This document shows positions 35,428 to 42,192 of a stretch of 64,000 bases of DNA, one piece after another (position 1 is the first letter of the stretch; the number at the start of each line of letters is the position of its first letter). The position numbers and the translations under genes were made by a program. This DNA comes from Streptomyces rishiriensis (lineage in GTDB: Bacteria; Actinomycetota; Actinomycetes; Streptomycetales; Streptomycetaceae), in contig NZ_JAUSWV010000002.1 of assembly GCF_030815485.1 (NCBI RefSeq), positions 1,798,001 through 1,862,000 on the forward strand, written 5' to 3'. The notes under the pieces are model-generated. The model had not been told where the DNA came from. It saw only the letters and a program-made list of their open reading frames with translations, and ran no database searches.

Positions 35428-37772
35428 GCACGGAGCCGGTTCCCCCGGAGAGCACCGAGAACGCCGGACCGGCGACGCCGGACGCCGCCGGGGAGCCCGG
35501 GACCCCGGACCACACCGCGACGGCACAGCCCGGACCGGCCCCGGCCGACAGCGCTCCGACGAGCGACGACGACACCCCTCCCGCGCGCGGGACGGCGGAG
35601 GGCGCGAGCGGGGGCGAAGGCGGAGGCGAGGGGACTCCTGCCGCGGAGGCAGACACGGACGCGGGACCAGGTGCGGACAAGGCCGCCGAGGGCGAAGCGG
35701 CCGCGCAGCTCTCCGAGGCGCAGGCCGAGCTCGCCGCGCAGAAGCTCGAGCGGGAGCGGATCGAGCGGCGCCGGGCCGAGAAGGCGGAGCCCATCCACAG
35801 CGGGACCAAGCTGAGCGGCAGGGCCGCGGACCTGCTGGCGGCCGTGCGTGCGGTGGAGAGCGGGGCGAAGCCCCCGGCCACCGCGTTCGCCGAGCCGGCG
35901 CCCGCCCCGCGCCGCCCCGCCCCGGAGCCGGTCCGCCGTCCCCAGCCGTCGGCCGCCGCACCGGCCGCGGACGCCGCACCGGCACCCGCGGCGGAAGCCG
36001 TCGAGGACGTGCGGCGCGCGCTCGCCGACGGTGGCGCACCCGAGGCGCTCGCGTCGCAGGCCGCCGCCGCGCTCGGCGAGGGCGCCGGTGAGCTGCTGCG
36101 CGAGGACCCGTGGCAGCTGCTGCGCCTCCCCGGCGTGCGTCCGGAGCAGGCCGACGGGTTCGCCCGGGCGCTGCTCGGCCCGGAGTGCGCCCCCGACGAC
36201 GAACGGCGCGGCCGCGCGGTGACGGTCTGGCTGCTGGAACAGGCCGCCCTGGCCGGGCACACCGCCCTGGAGTTGCCGACGCTCACCGCCGCTCTCGGCC
36301 GGCAGGCCGTGCCGGACGCCGAGGCGGCCGTACAGAGCGCGCTGGCCGAGGGGGAGGCCCTCGTCTTCCAGGACGCCCTGGACTCCGTGGACGCCGTCCG
36401 GGCCGGTCGGCCCGAGGGGACCGCCGAAAACGGCGGAGGCGGGAACGGCGGAGGCGAGAACGGGGAGGACGCCGAGGAGGCCCGGCCGGTCCGTGTCCTG
36501 GTGGGTCTGGAGCGGTACGCGCTGGCGGAGGAGAGCCTCGCCGACGCGCTGGCCCGGGTGGTCAACTCCCTGCCCCAGGAGGCTTCCGAGCGGTGGGAGC
36601 CGTTGACGGCCGGCGCCTCCGGCAGCGCGGCCGAACTGCTGCGCGCCGTCGCCGGACACGGACTGGTGCTGCACACCGGCGGCGACGCCTCGCGCGCCGA
36701 ACCGGCGGCGCTGCTCACCGCGGCCCGCACCCTGGGCCTGCGCGCGGTCGCGGCCTGCCACACGCCGGACGGACGACAGCGGTTCGCGGCGCTCCTCGGC
36801 GAGCGGGCAGCGGCCGGCGCCGTCGTCACCGTCCCCGGGCTGCTCGCCGGCAGCGAGGGTCCCGGGCGGGACGCCGACGGGGCCTTCGCGCTCGACCTGC
36901 TGGTCCTGCTCGACGCGCCGCAACTGGACGTGGAGAGCGCCGCGATGCTGGCGGAGTCGCTGCCGGACGGGGCGCGGCTGGTCCTCAGCGGTGATCCGGC
37001 GGTGCTGTGGTCGGCCGGCCCGGGCCGGGTCTTCGCCGATCTGCTCGCGGCGCGCACGTGCCCGCAGGTCGCCTCCCGCACGCCCGACCCCGGGCCGATC
37101 GGCGAGCTGGTCTCCGGCGTCGGCATCGGGGAGCTGAACCAGGTCGACGCGCCCGGCAAGGAGATCGTGATCGTGCCCGTGCGGGAGGCCGGCGAAGCCG
37201 TGCACCGTACCGTGCAGCTCGTCGCCGACTCCGTGCCGCGGGCCTTCGGGATCACCCCCGAGGAGACTGTGGCGATCACCCCGGGCCACGGCGGCGCCGC
37301 CGGTACGCGCGCGCTGAACGCCGCCCTCAAGGAACGGCTCAATCCCGGCCCCGGCCGCTTCGGCGGCTTCGACCCGGGCGACCGGGTCGCCTACTCGCCC
37401 GCGCCGGGCCGCACGGTGCCCGGCCGGGTGGTGACGGCCGACGCGGACGGGCTGCACCTGTCCTGCGCCGACGGCCCGGTCGTCGTGCCGAGGGAACGGG
37501 TGGAGCAGGCCGTACGGCACGGGTGGGCGCTGACCGCGCACCAGGCCGTGGGCGGCCGCTGGCCCGCGGCGGTCGTTGTACTGCCCGGGGACGCCGCGCA
37601 GACCCTCTCGCGCCCCTGGGTCTACACGGCCTTCGGCCGGGCGGAGCGTCACCTGTCCGTGGTCCACGGCGTCGAGCAGGCCCTGCCGAAAGCCGTCGCC
37701 GAGGTCCCGGCGAAGCCCCGCACGACCCGGCTGCCGGTGCTGCTGCGCACCCAGGCCCCGGCGGCCGACTGA
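35424..37772 (+). CDS. RecD2-like helix-hairpin-helix protein lacking a Walker A loop
   Basis: 782 residues. Residues 1-190 are Ala/Pro/Glu-rich and probably disordered with a charged coiled coil (about 90-120). Residues about 225-260 resemble the RecD2 helix-hairpin-helix (EDPWQLLRLPGVRPEQADGFA). The rest follows a superfamily 1B helicase: SGDPAVL (near 524) for the G-D-x-x-Q-L motif III, TAHQAVGG (near 703) for T-x-H-K-S-Q-G, YTAFGRAERHLSVV (near 733) for the final motif. The expected P-loop reads HTGGDASR (near 418), with no GxGKT/S, so ATPase activity is doubtful. Likely a DNA-binding pseudo-helicase. Confidence 0.75.
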   Translation: MSTEPVPPESTENAGPATPDAAGEPGTPDHTATAQPGPAPADSAPTSDDDTPPARGTAEGASGGEGGGEGTPAAEADTDAGPGADKAAEGEAAAQLSEAQAELAAQKLERERIERRRAEKAEPIHSGTKLSGRAADLLAAVRAVESGAKPPATAFAEPAPAPRRPAPEPVRRPQPSAAAPAADAAPAPAAEAVEDVRRALADGGAPEALASQAAAALGEGAGELLREDPWQLLRLPGVRPEQADGFARALLGPECAPDDERRGRAVTVWLLEQAALAGHTALELPTLTAALGRQAVPDAEAAVQSALAEGEALVFQDALDSVDAVRAGRPEGTAENGGGGNGGGENGEDAEEARPVRVLVGLERYALAEESLADALARVVNSLPQEASERWEPLTAGASGSAAELLRAVAGHGLVLHTGGDASRAEPAALLTAARTLGLRAVAACHTPDGRQRFAALLGERAAAGAVVTVPGLLAGSEGPGRDADGAFALDLLVLLDAPQLDVESAAMLAESLPDGARLVLSGDPAVLWSAGPGRVFADLLAARTCPQVASRTPDPGPIGELVSGVGIGELNQVDAPGKEIVIVPVREAGEAVHRTVQLVADSVPRAFGITPEETVAITPGHGGAAGTRALNAALKERLNPGPGRFGGFDPGDRVAYSPAPGRTVPGRVVTADADGLHLSCADGPVVVPRERVEQAVRHGWALTAHQAVGGRWPAAVVVLPGDAAQTLSRPWVYTAFGRAERHLSVVHGVEQALPKAVAEVPAKPRTTRLPVLLRTQAPAAD

Positions 37773-37777
37773 CGCGG

Positions 37778-37823
37778 ACGGCGGCGGTCCCGAGGGTCTC
37801 TCCCCTCGGGACCGCCGCCGTCA
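37778..37823. terminator. Strong bidirectional terminator
   Basis: 20-bp perfect stem GACGGCGGCGGTCCCGAGGG with a 6-nt loop, 6 bp after the RecD2-like gene and upstream of the convergent acidic-protein gene. Confidence 0.88.
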
Positions 37824-37897
37824 TGAGGACTCGGAGGCCGCCCGCGGTCGCCCGGCGTCGCAGCCGACAGCCGTCCGGCGCGTCCGACGTCCGCCGA

Positions 37898-38584
37898 TCA
37901 GCGGTCCGCGTCCAGTGGCTCCAGTTCCTCGTCCTCGATGTCGTCCACGAGGTCCTCGTCGTCGCCGTCGTCACCGTCGTCGAGTTCGTCGAACACCGAG
38001 CTCACGTCGAAGCGGCAGACCACCCGCCCGAGGTCGGCCTGGTCGAACGGCGTCTCCAGCCACTCGCCCGGCTCGGCCGGTTCGTCGGTCGCCAGCACCC
38101 ACAGCGTGGAGTCGCCCTCCTCCAGACCGAACTCCTTGTGCCGGGAGGCGATCTCGTCCGGCTCGAACTCGCCGAACAGAATCCCCAGTGCCCCGGGCAC
38201 GGTGTCCGAGACCGCCCCGCCCACTCCCTCGCCGTCCGCCGCCTCGATCCGCTGGGACTGCGCCAGCAGCCGCTGCGGCTCCGCGACGGCGTAGTCGCGG
38301 CGGATCAGCACGCTCAGCGCGTTCGGCTCCTCGGGGCCCTCGTACGGCGGCAGGGAGTCCTCCGCGCCGGGGATCTCGAAGGGCGTGACCTCGTCATAAC
38401 GGTCGTAGAGCAGTTCGTCGTAGACCTCGGCGGCCGCGGCAAGCTCGTTGAACGCCTCGTAGACGGCCGGGTCGTCCTCCCCCGTCCTGCGTTCGACCGC
38501 GGCCAGGTGGCGGTCGAGCGCGGTCTTGACCGCCTCGGCGGCGGCGCGTACCTCGGCAGCGGTGGGCTGCGCAGCATCAGACAT
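37898..38584 (-). CDS. Conserved acidic protein of unknown function
   Basis: 228-residue cytoplasmic protein, helical N-terminus (EVRAAAEAVKTALDRHLAAVERRTGE), central alpha/beta part and a very acidic C-terminal tail (about 200-222, mostly Asp/Glu). No catalytic motif recognised. The ATG at 38584 gives a clean N-terminus; upstream codons are unlikely. Divergent from the small DUF5703 gene with 47 bp between. Probably the equivalent of SCO1672 by position. Confidence 0.78.
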   Translation of the reverse strand: MSDAAQPTAAEVRAAAEAVKTALDRHLAAVERRTGEDDPAVYEAFNELAAAAEVYDELLYDRYDEVTPFEIPGAEDSLPPYEGPEEPNALSVLIRRDYAVAEPQRLLAQSQRIEAADGEGVGGAVSDTVPGALGILFGEFEPDEIASRHKEFGLEEGDSTLWVLATDEPAEPGEWLETPFDQADLGRVVCRFDVSSVFDELDDGDDGDDEDLVDDIEDEELEPLDADR

Positions 38585-38631
38585 AGTGCAGACGCTATCC
38601 GTACCGGACCCCAGACCGCACAATAGATGCG

Positions 38632-38820
38632 ATGCCGGAATACGAATTCGTCGACGTCTACGTACCGCGCGGGGTCTCCCGCAAGGACGCGACCCGACTG
38701 CTGACCGACCATGCCGAGTACGGACACTGGGAGTTGGACCGCCTGAGCCTGCTGCGGGACGGCAGCCGCCGGGTGCGGTTGCGCCGGCGGATCATCCGCC
38801 AGGTGCGGGCCACCTGGTGA
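38632..38820 (+). CDS. Small DUF5703-type protein
   Basis: 62-residue basic protein, MPEYEFVDVYVPRGVSR at the N-terminus and an Arg-rich C-terminal strand. Conserved as a short stand-alone gene at this position in Streptomyces to my recollection. No signal peptide or membrane segment. Function unknown. Terminated by the hairpin at 38836. Confidence 0.78.
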   Translation: MPEYEFVDVYVPRGVSRKDATRLLTDHAEYGHWELDRLSLLRDGSRRVRLRRRIIRQVRATW

Positions 38821-38835
38821 GATGAGACGACACAT

Positions 38836-38871
38836 ACGGAGCGGGCCCCACCGAGGCGGGGCCCGCTCCGT
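38836..38871. terminator. Bidirectional terminator between DUF5703 gene and chpC
   Basis: 14-bp perfect stem ACGGAGCGGGCCCC / GGGGCCCGCTCCGT with an 8-nt loop, between convergent genes. Confidence 0.85.
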
Positions 38872-38889
38872 CGTGGGCTCACCGGAGGT

Positions 38890-39789
38890 TCACGCGGAGG
38901 GGCGCGCCTTGCGGTAGAGCACCGCGCCCGCGAGCAGCGCGCCCGCGCCGGCCGGCAGGGCCAGACCCACCGGCAGCTCGCTGCCGGTGTGCGCGAGCTG
39001 CGCGGCGTGGGCGGCGGGCCGGTGGACGGCCGAGGCGCCGGCCGGGGTCACGTGATCCGAGGTGGACGGCACACCCCCGGGTCGGGACGCGCTGGACTGT
39101 CCGTGCCCACCCGGCTTGCCCGGGCCGTGTCCTCCGGGCTTGCCCGGCGTCTCGTGACCGCGCGACGGGGGCGTGTGGACGCCGCTGTCGTTGGCGCAGT
39201 CGTTGCCGAAGGACGGGTTGAGGATCCCGACGACGTCGATGCTGTTGCCGCACACGTTGACCGGCACGTCGATCGGCGCCTGGACCTGGTTGCCCGAGCC
39301 GACACCGGGCGACCCGCCGGTGTACCCGCCCGCGTGCGCGCCCCCGGAGCCGCCCTGCGCGCCGGAGCCGCCCTGGCTGCCTCCGTGATTCCCGCCGTGA
39401 CTGCCGCCGTGGTTCCCACCCCGGCCGCCACCGCCGCCCTGCTGGTCGCCGTAACCGCCGCCCTGGTGGTCGCCGTAGCCACCGCCCTGGTGCTCGCCGT
39501 GACCGCCGCCCCTCTGGTGGCCGGAGCCGCCCGACCGCGCACCGCCGCCCTTGTTGGCGCAGGAGTTGCCGAAGGTCGGGTTGAGCGCCCCGACGACGTC
39601 GACGGTGTTGCCGCAGACGTTGACCGGAACGTTGACCGGCGCCTGCACCGAGTTGCCCGACAGGACGCCGGGCGAGTCCATGGCGGCGCCGTTCGCGCCG
39701 GAGTCGGCGTGGGCGTAGCCGCCCGCGGCGGCGATCACCCCCGTCGCCGCCGCCACGGTCATGAGGCTTTTGCGGGTGACCTGTCGCAT
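38890..39789 (-). CDS. chpC: Long chaplin ChpC, sortase-anchored
   Basis: 299-residue secreted hydrophobic surface protein that coats aerial hyphae. Order: signal peptide (1-28), chaplin domain 1 (about 39-80; Cys59, Cys78), Gly/His/Gln-rich linker (81-158), chaplin domain 2 (about 160-200; Cys180, Cys198), Pro/Gly/His spacer, LAHTG sortase signal (265-269), membrane helix and RKARPSA tail. Each domain has the paired cysteines and VPVNVCGN core. The linker is longer and more repetitive than I recall for S. coelicolor ChpC (~259 residues). Lies just downstream of chpH on the same strand but with its own 188-bp gap, terminator and leader. Confidence 0.93.
   Translation of the reverse strand: MRQVTRKSLMTVAAATGVIAAAGGYAHADSGANGAAMDSPGVLSGNSVQAPVNVPVNVCGNTVDVVGALNPTFGNSCANKGGGARSGGSGHQRGGGHGEHQGGGYGDHQGGGYGDQQGGGGGRGGNHGGSHGGNHGGSQGGSGAQGGSGGAHAGGYTGGSPGVGSGNQVQAPIDVPVNVCGNSIDVVGILNPSFGNDCANDSGVHTPPSRGHETPGKPGGHGPGKPGGHGQSSASRPGGVPSTSDHVTPAGASAVHRPAAHAAQLAHTGSELPVGLALPAGAGALLAGAVLYRKARPSA
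39441..39512 (-). repeat. Three 24-bp tandem repeats in the chpC linker
   Basis: Three imperfect 24-bp units, in frame, encoding octapeptides of the form Y/H-G-D/E-H/Q-Q-G-G-G. Typical substrate for slippage or recombination, so linker length may vary between strains. Confidence 0.7.
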
Positions 39790-39905
39790 TGCTGAATCCC
39801 TGCTTTCAATCTCGTCACTCGTCCCGAATGTGCTCGCATCATGGCAGCTGTTCGATTGGATTCGGGCTCTTCGACTTCTTCGGCTTTTCCTTCGGAAAAA
39901 GACCG

Positions 39906-39944
39906 GTCGGCCCCGGAGCGCATGGCGCGCGCTCCGGGGCCGAC
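39906..39944 (-). terminator. chpH terminator
   Basis: 16-bp perfect stem GTCGGCCCCGGAGCGC / GCGCTCCGGGGCCGAC with a 7-nt loop, followed on the minus strand by a TCTTTTTC run. It ends the chpH transcript before chpC. Confidence 0.9.
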
Positions 39945-39977
39945 GGTCTGGACGTGCGACCCCTCAGCGGGTCGACG

Positions 39978-40211
39978 TCACTTGTTGACGCAGGTGTTGC
40001 CGAAGGCGGGGTTCAGCAGCCCGATCACCGAGATCGTGTTGCCGCAGACGTTCACCGGGACATGCACGGGCACCTGGATCACGTTGCCGGAAACGACACC
40101 CGGGGACTGCACCGCAGCACCCTGGGCACCCGCGTCGGCAACAGCCAGACCCGCGCCCGCGAGAACCAGCCCACCAGTGGCAGCCGCAGCAGCGACGACC
40201 TTCTTGATCAT
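39978..40211 (-). CDS. chpH: Short chaplin ChpH
   Basis: 77-residue secreted amyloid-forming surfactant protein needed for aerial growth. Signal peptide 1-25 (cut after AVA), then one chaplin domain with Cys56 and Cys74 bracketing GNTISVIGLLNPAFGNT. The ATG at 40211 is preceded by an excellent AAGGAGGAATA ribosome site. A candidate sigma-BldN promoter (40288-40261) and a leader hairpin (40230-40255) lie upstream. ChpH and ChpE are the universally conserved short chaplins; position next to chpC identifies this one. Confidence 0.95.
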   Translation of the reverse strand: MIKKVVAAAAATGGLVLAGAGLAVADAGAQGAAVQSPGVVSGNVIQVPVHVPVNVCGNTISVIGLLNPAFGNTCVNK

Positions 40212-40229
40212 TATTCCTCCTTGTTGGCA

Positions 40230-40255
40230 ATGCGATCCCAAGCAGCGGATCGCAT
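40230..40255 (-). promoter_or_regulatory. Hairpin in the chpH 5' leader
   Basis: 9-bp perfect inverted repeat ATGCGATCC / GGATCGCAT with an 8-nt loop, 19 bp upstream of the chpH start and at the predicted 5' end of the mRNA. It could stabilise the abundant chaplin transcript or be an operator. Confidence 0.5.
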
Positions 40256-40260
40256 CACCA

Positions 40261-40288
40261 GTAACGAGGAGGAATTAATGAGGCTACG
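40261..40288 (-). promoter_or_regulatory. Candidate sigma-BldN promoter of chpH
   Basis: On the minus strand CGTAGC (40288-40283), a 16-nt spacer, then CGTTAC (40266-40261). From memory the BldN consensus is CGTAAC-N16-CGTTGA; chaplin genes are known BldN targets. Two boxes match with one and two differences. Predicted start falls near 40254. Confidence 0.5.
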
Positions 40289-40377
40289 CGCTTATCGGCG
40301 CATTCACTCTTCCCAGTCGCCCCCGTACAGGCGGCCGATTATCTGCACCCGGAGAAATCTCGTTTCACCGGGACAAT

Positions 40378-41706
40378 TCAGGACGCGTCGATGAACCGGT
40401 CGAGCACGCGCACCCCGAACTGGAGCCCGTCCACCGGGACCCGCTCGTCCACACCGTGGAACATCCCGGCGAAGTCCAGCTCCGGCGGCAGCTTCAGCGG
40501 GGCGAAGCCGAAGCCGCGGATCCCGAGGTCGTCGAAGGACTTGGCGTCCGTGCCGCCGGAGAGCATGTAGGGGATGGCCTTGGCGGTCGGGTCCTCGGCG
40601 AGCAGCGCGGACTGCATCGCCTCGACCAGCGGACCGTCGAAGGAGGTCTCCAGCGCCTTGTCGGAGTGCACGTCCTCGCGGCGCACCTTCGGGCCGAGGA
40701 TCCGGTCGAGGTCGGCGAGGAACTCGTCCTCGTGCCCCGGCAGGAACCGCCCGTCGACGTGTGCGGTGGCCTCGCCCGGGATGACGTTGACCTTGTAGCC
40801 GGCGCCCAGCTGGGTCGGGTTGGCGGTGTTGCTCAGGGTCGCGCCGATCAGCTTGGCGATCCCGCCCAGCCTGGCGAGGGTCGACTGCATGTCCTCGGGG
40901 TCCAGCGGGGTGCCGAGCGCGTCGCCGAGTTCGTCGAGGAAGGCGCGGGTCGTCTTGGTGACCCGCACCGGGAAGGTGTGCCGGCCGAGCCGCGCGACCG
41001 CTTCGGAGAGCTCGGTGATCGCGTTGTCCCGGTGGATCATCGAACCGTGTCCGGCGGTGCCGGCCACGGTCAGCTTCATCCAGTGCATGCCCTTCTCGGC
41101 GGTCTGGACGAGATAGAGCCGCCGCTCCTCGCTCACGGTGAACGAGAACCCGCCCACCTCGCTGATCGCCTCGGTGACGCCCTCGAACAGGTCGGGGTGG
41201 TTGTCGACGAGGTGACGCGCCCCGTAGGTGCCGCCCGCCTCCTCGTCGGCGAGGAACGCGAGCACGATGTCGCGGGGCGGCCTGCGCCCGGAGCGCAGCC
41301 GGTCACGGACGACCGCCAGCGTCATCGCGTCCATGTCCTTCATGTCGACCGCGCCCCGGCCCCACACGCACCCGTCGGCGACCTCGCCGGAGAAGGGGTG
41401 GTGGGTCCAGTCGGCCGCGTTCGCCGGTACGACGTCGAGGTGACCGTGGATGAGCAGCGCGGGCCTGGACGGGTCCTCCCCCTCGATGCGGGCCACCGTG
41501 GAGGCACGACCCGGGTGCGACTCGAAGATCTTCGGCTCGACTCCCACTTCGGCGAGCTTCTCGGCGACCCATTCGGCCGCCTTGCGTTCACCCGGGCCCG
41601 AGTGGTCGCCGTAGTTGCTGGTGTCGATCCGGATCAGCTCGCGGCAGAGGTCGACGACCTCGTCCTCGCCGGTGACGCTCCTGGCCGTGCCGTCGGTCGC
41701 GCTCAC
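40378..41706 (-). CDS. M20 family zinc peptidase
   Basis: 442-residue dinuclear zinc hydrolase of the M20/ArgE/DapE/carboxypeptidase G2 family. Metal and catalytic residues: HGHLDVVPA (His and Asp), GRGAVDMKDM, and ADEEAGG with the catalytic Glu pair; AGTAGHGSM begins the dimerisation domain. Cleaves a peptide or N-acyl amino acid; substrate unknown. I chose GTG 41706, preceded by GGGAGGAACC; another GTG at 41727 lacks a ribosome site. Not secreted. Confidence 0.88.
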   Translation of the reverse strand: MSATDGTARSVTGEDEVVDLCRELIRIDTSNYGDHSGPGERKAAEWVAEKLAEVGVEPKIFESHPGRASTVARIEGEDPSRPALLIHGHLDVVPANAADWTHHPFSGEVADGCVWGRGAVDMKDMDAMTLAVVRDRLRSGRRPPRDIVLAFLADEEAGGTYGARHLVDNHPDLFEGVTEAISEVGGFSFTVSEERRLYLVQTAEKGMHWMKLTVAGTAGHGSMIHRDNAITELSEAVARLGRHTFPVRVTKTTRAFLDELGDALGTPLDPEDMQSTLARLGGIAKLIGATLSNTANPTQLGAGYKVNVIPGEATAHVDGRFLPGHEDEFLADLDRILGPKVRREDVHSDKALETSFDGPLVEAMQSALLAEDPTAKAIPYMLSGGTDAKSFDDLGIRGFGFAPLKLPPELDFAGMFHGVDERVPVDGLQFGVRVLDRFIDAS

Positions 41707-41914
41707 GCTGGTTCCTCCCGCTGTCACTGCTGGTGGGTCCCTCTCATCCTCCCTCTCCCCCGCTCCCGGCCCAAGGCCGGTCCCGGCCCGTCACACGCCG
41801 TTCACGCGGGATACGGCGTCCGGCGGGGCGACTGGCCCGTGATCGGGCACCCCGGAAAGCCTGGTAATGTTTACGACGTCGCCGCGGGGGAAACCCCGCA
41901 CGACAGACACCTTG

Positions 41915-41998
41915 TCCGGGTGGCGGAATGGCAGACGCGCTAGCTTGAGGTGCTAGTGCCCTTTATCGGGCGTGGGGGTTCAAGTCCCCCCTCGGACA
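41915..41998 (+). tRNA. tRNA-Leu (anticodon GAG)
   Basis: Class II tRNA. The acceptor stem is GTCCGGG paired with CTCGGAC (one G-T pair). The anticodon arm is CTAGC-TTGAGGT-GCTAG, giving anticodon GAG for CTC/CTT codons. A long variable arm (GCCCTTTATCGGGC) and the T arm GGGGG-TTCAAGT-CCCCC follow. CCA is not encoded. Confidence 0.95.
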
Positions 41999-42051
41999 CA
42001 GAGCCAGAACCAGCCGGGACGTTCACGAGATCGTCCTCGGCAGGTTCACGA

Positions 42052-42083
42052 AATGCCGGTGAGTCATATGACTCACCGGCATT
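42052..42083. terminator. Terminator after tRNA-Leu
   Basis: 14-bp perfect stem AATGCCGGTGAGTC / GACTCACCGGCATT around an ATAT loop, 54 bp after the tRNA. Followed by CTTCGTT. Confidence 0.75.
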
Positions 42084-42192
42084 CTTCGTTCCTGGAGCCT
42101 TCGGGCCGCCCGCCCGCTGTGGCACCGGCCCGTCCGTGCCGGCGGGCCCGTCCTGGGCCGCGCCCGCCGGGTCGGTCACTGATACTGAGAAA

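Noticed and set aside
35339..37667. Two long minus-strand frames opposite the RecD2-like gene
   Set aside because: Ser/Arg/Ala-rich shadow translations. The plus-strand frame has helicase motifs and a 4-bp overlap with the upstream gene.
40278..40394. Plus-strand 38-codon ORF with a near-perfect GAGGAGGAA ribosome site upstream of chpH
   Set aside because: The site overlaps the candidate chpH promoter, the spacing to ATG is only 3 nt, third codon positions are not G/C-rich, and the ORF runs into the M20 peptidase gene. Likely chance in an AT-rich patch.
41950..42192. N-terminal extension of the SpoIIE-type protein
   Set aside because: The frame is open upstream but begins inside the tRNA-Leu gene and crosses its terminator, so it cannot be the real start.
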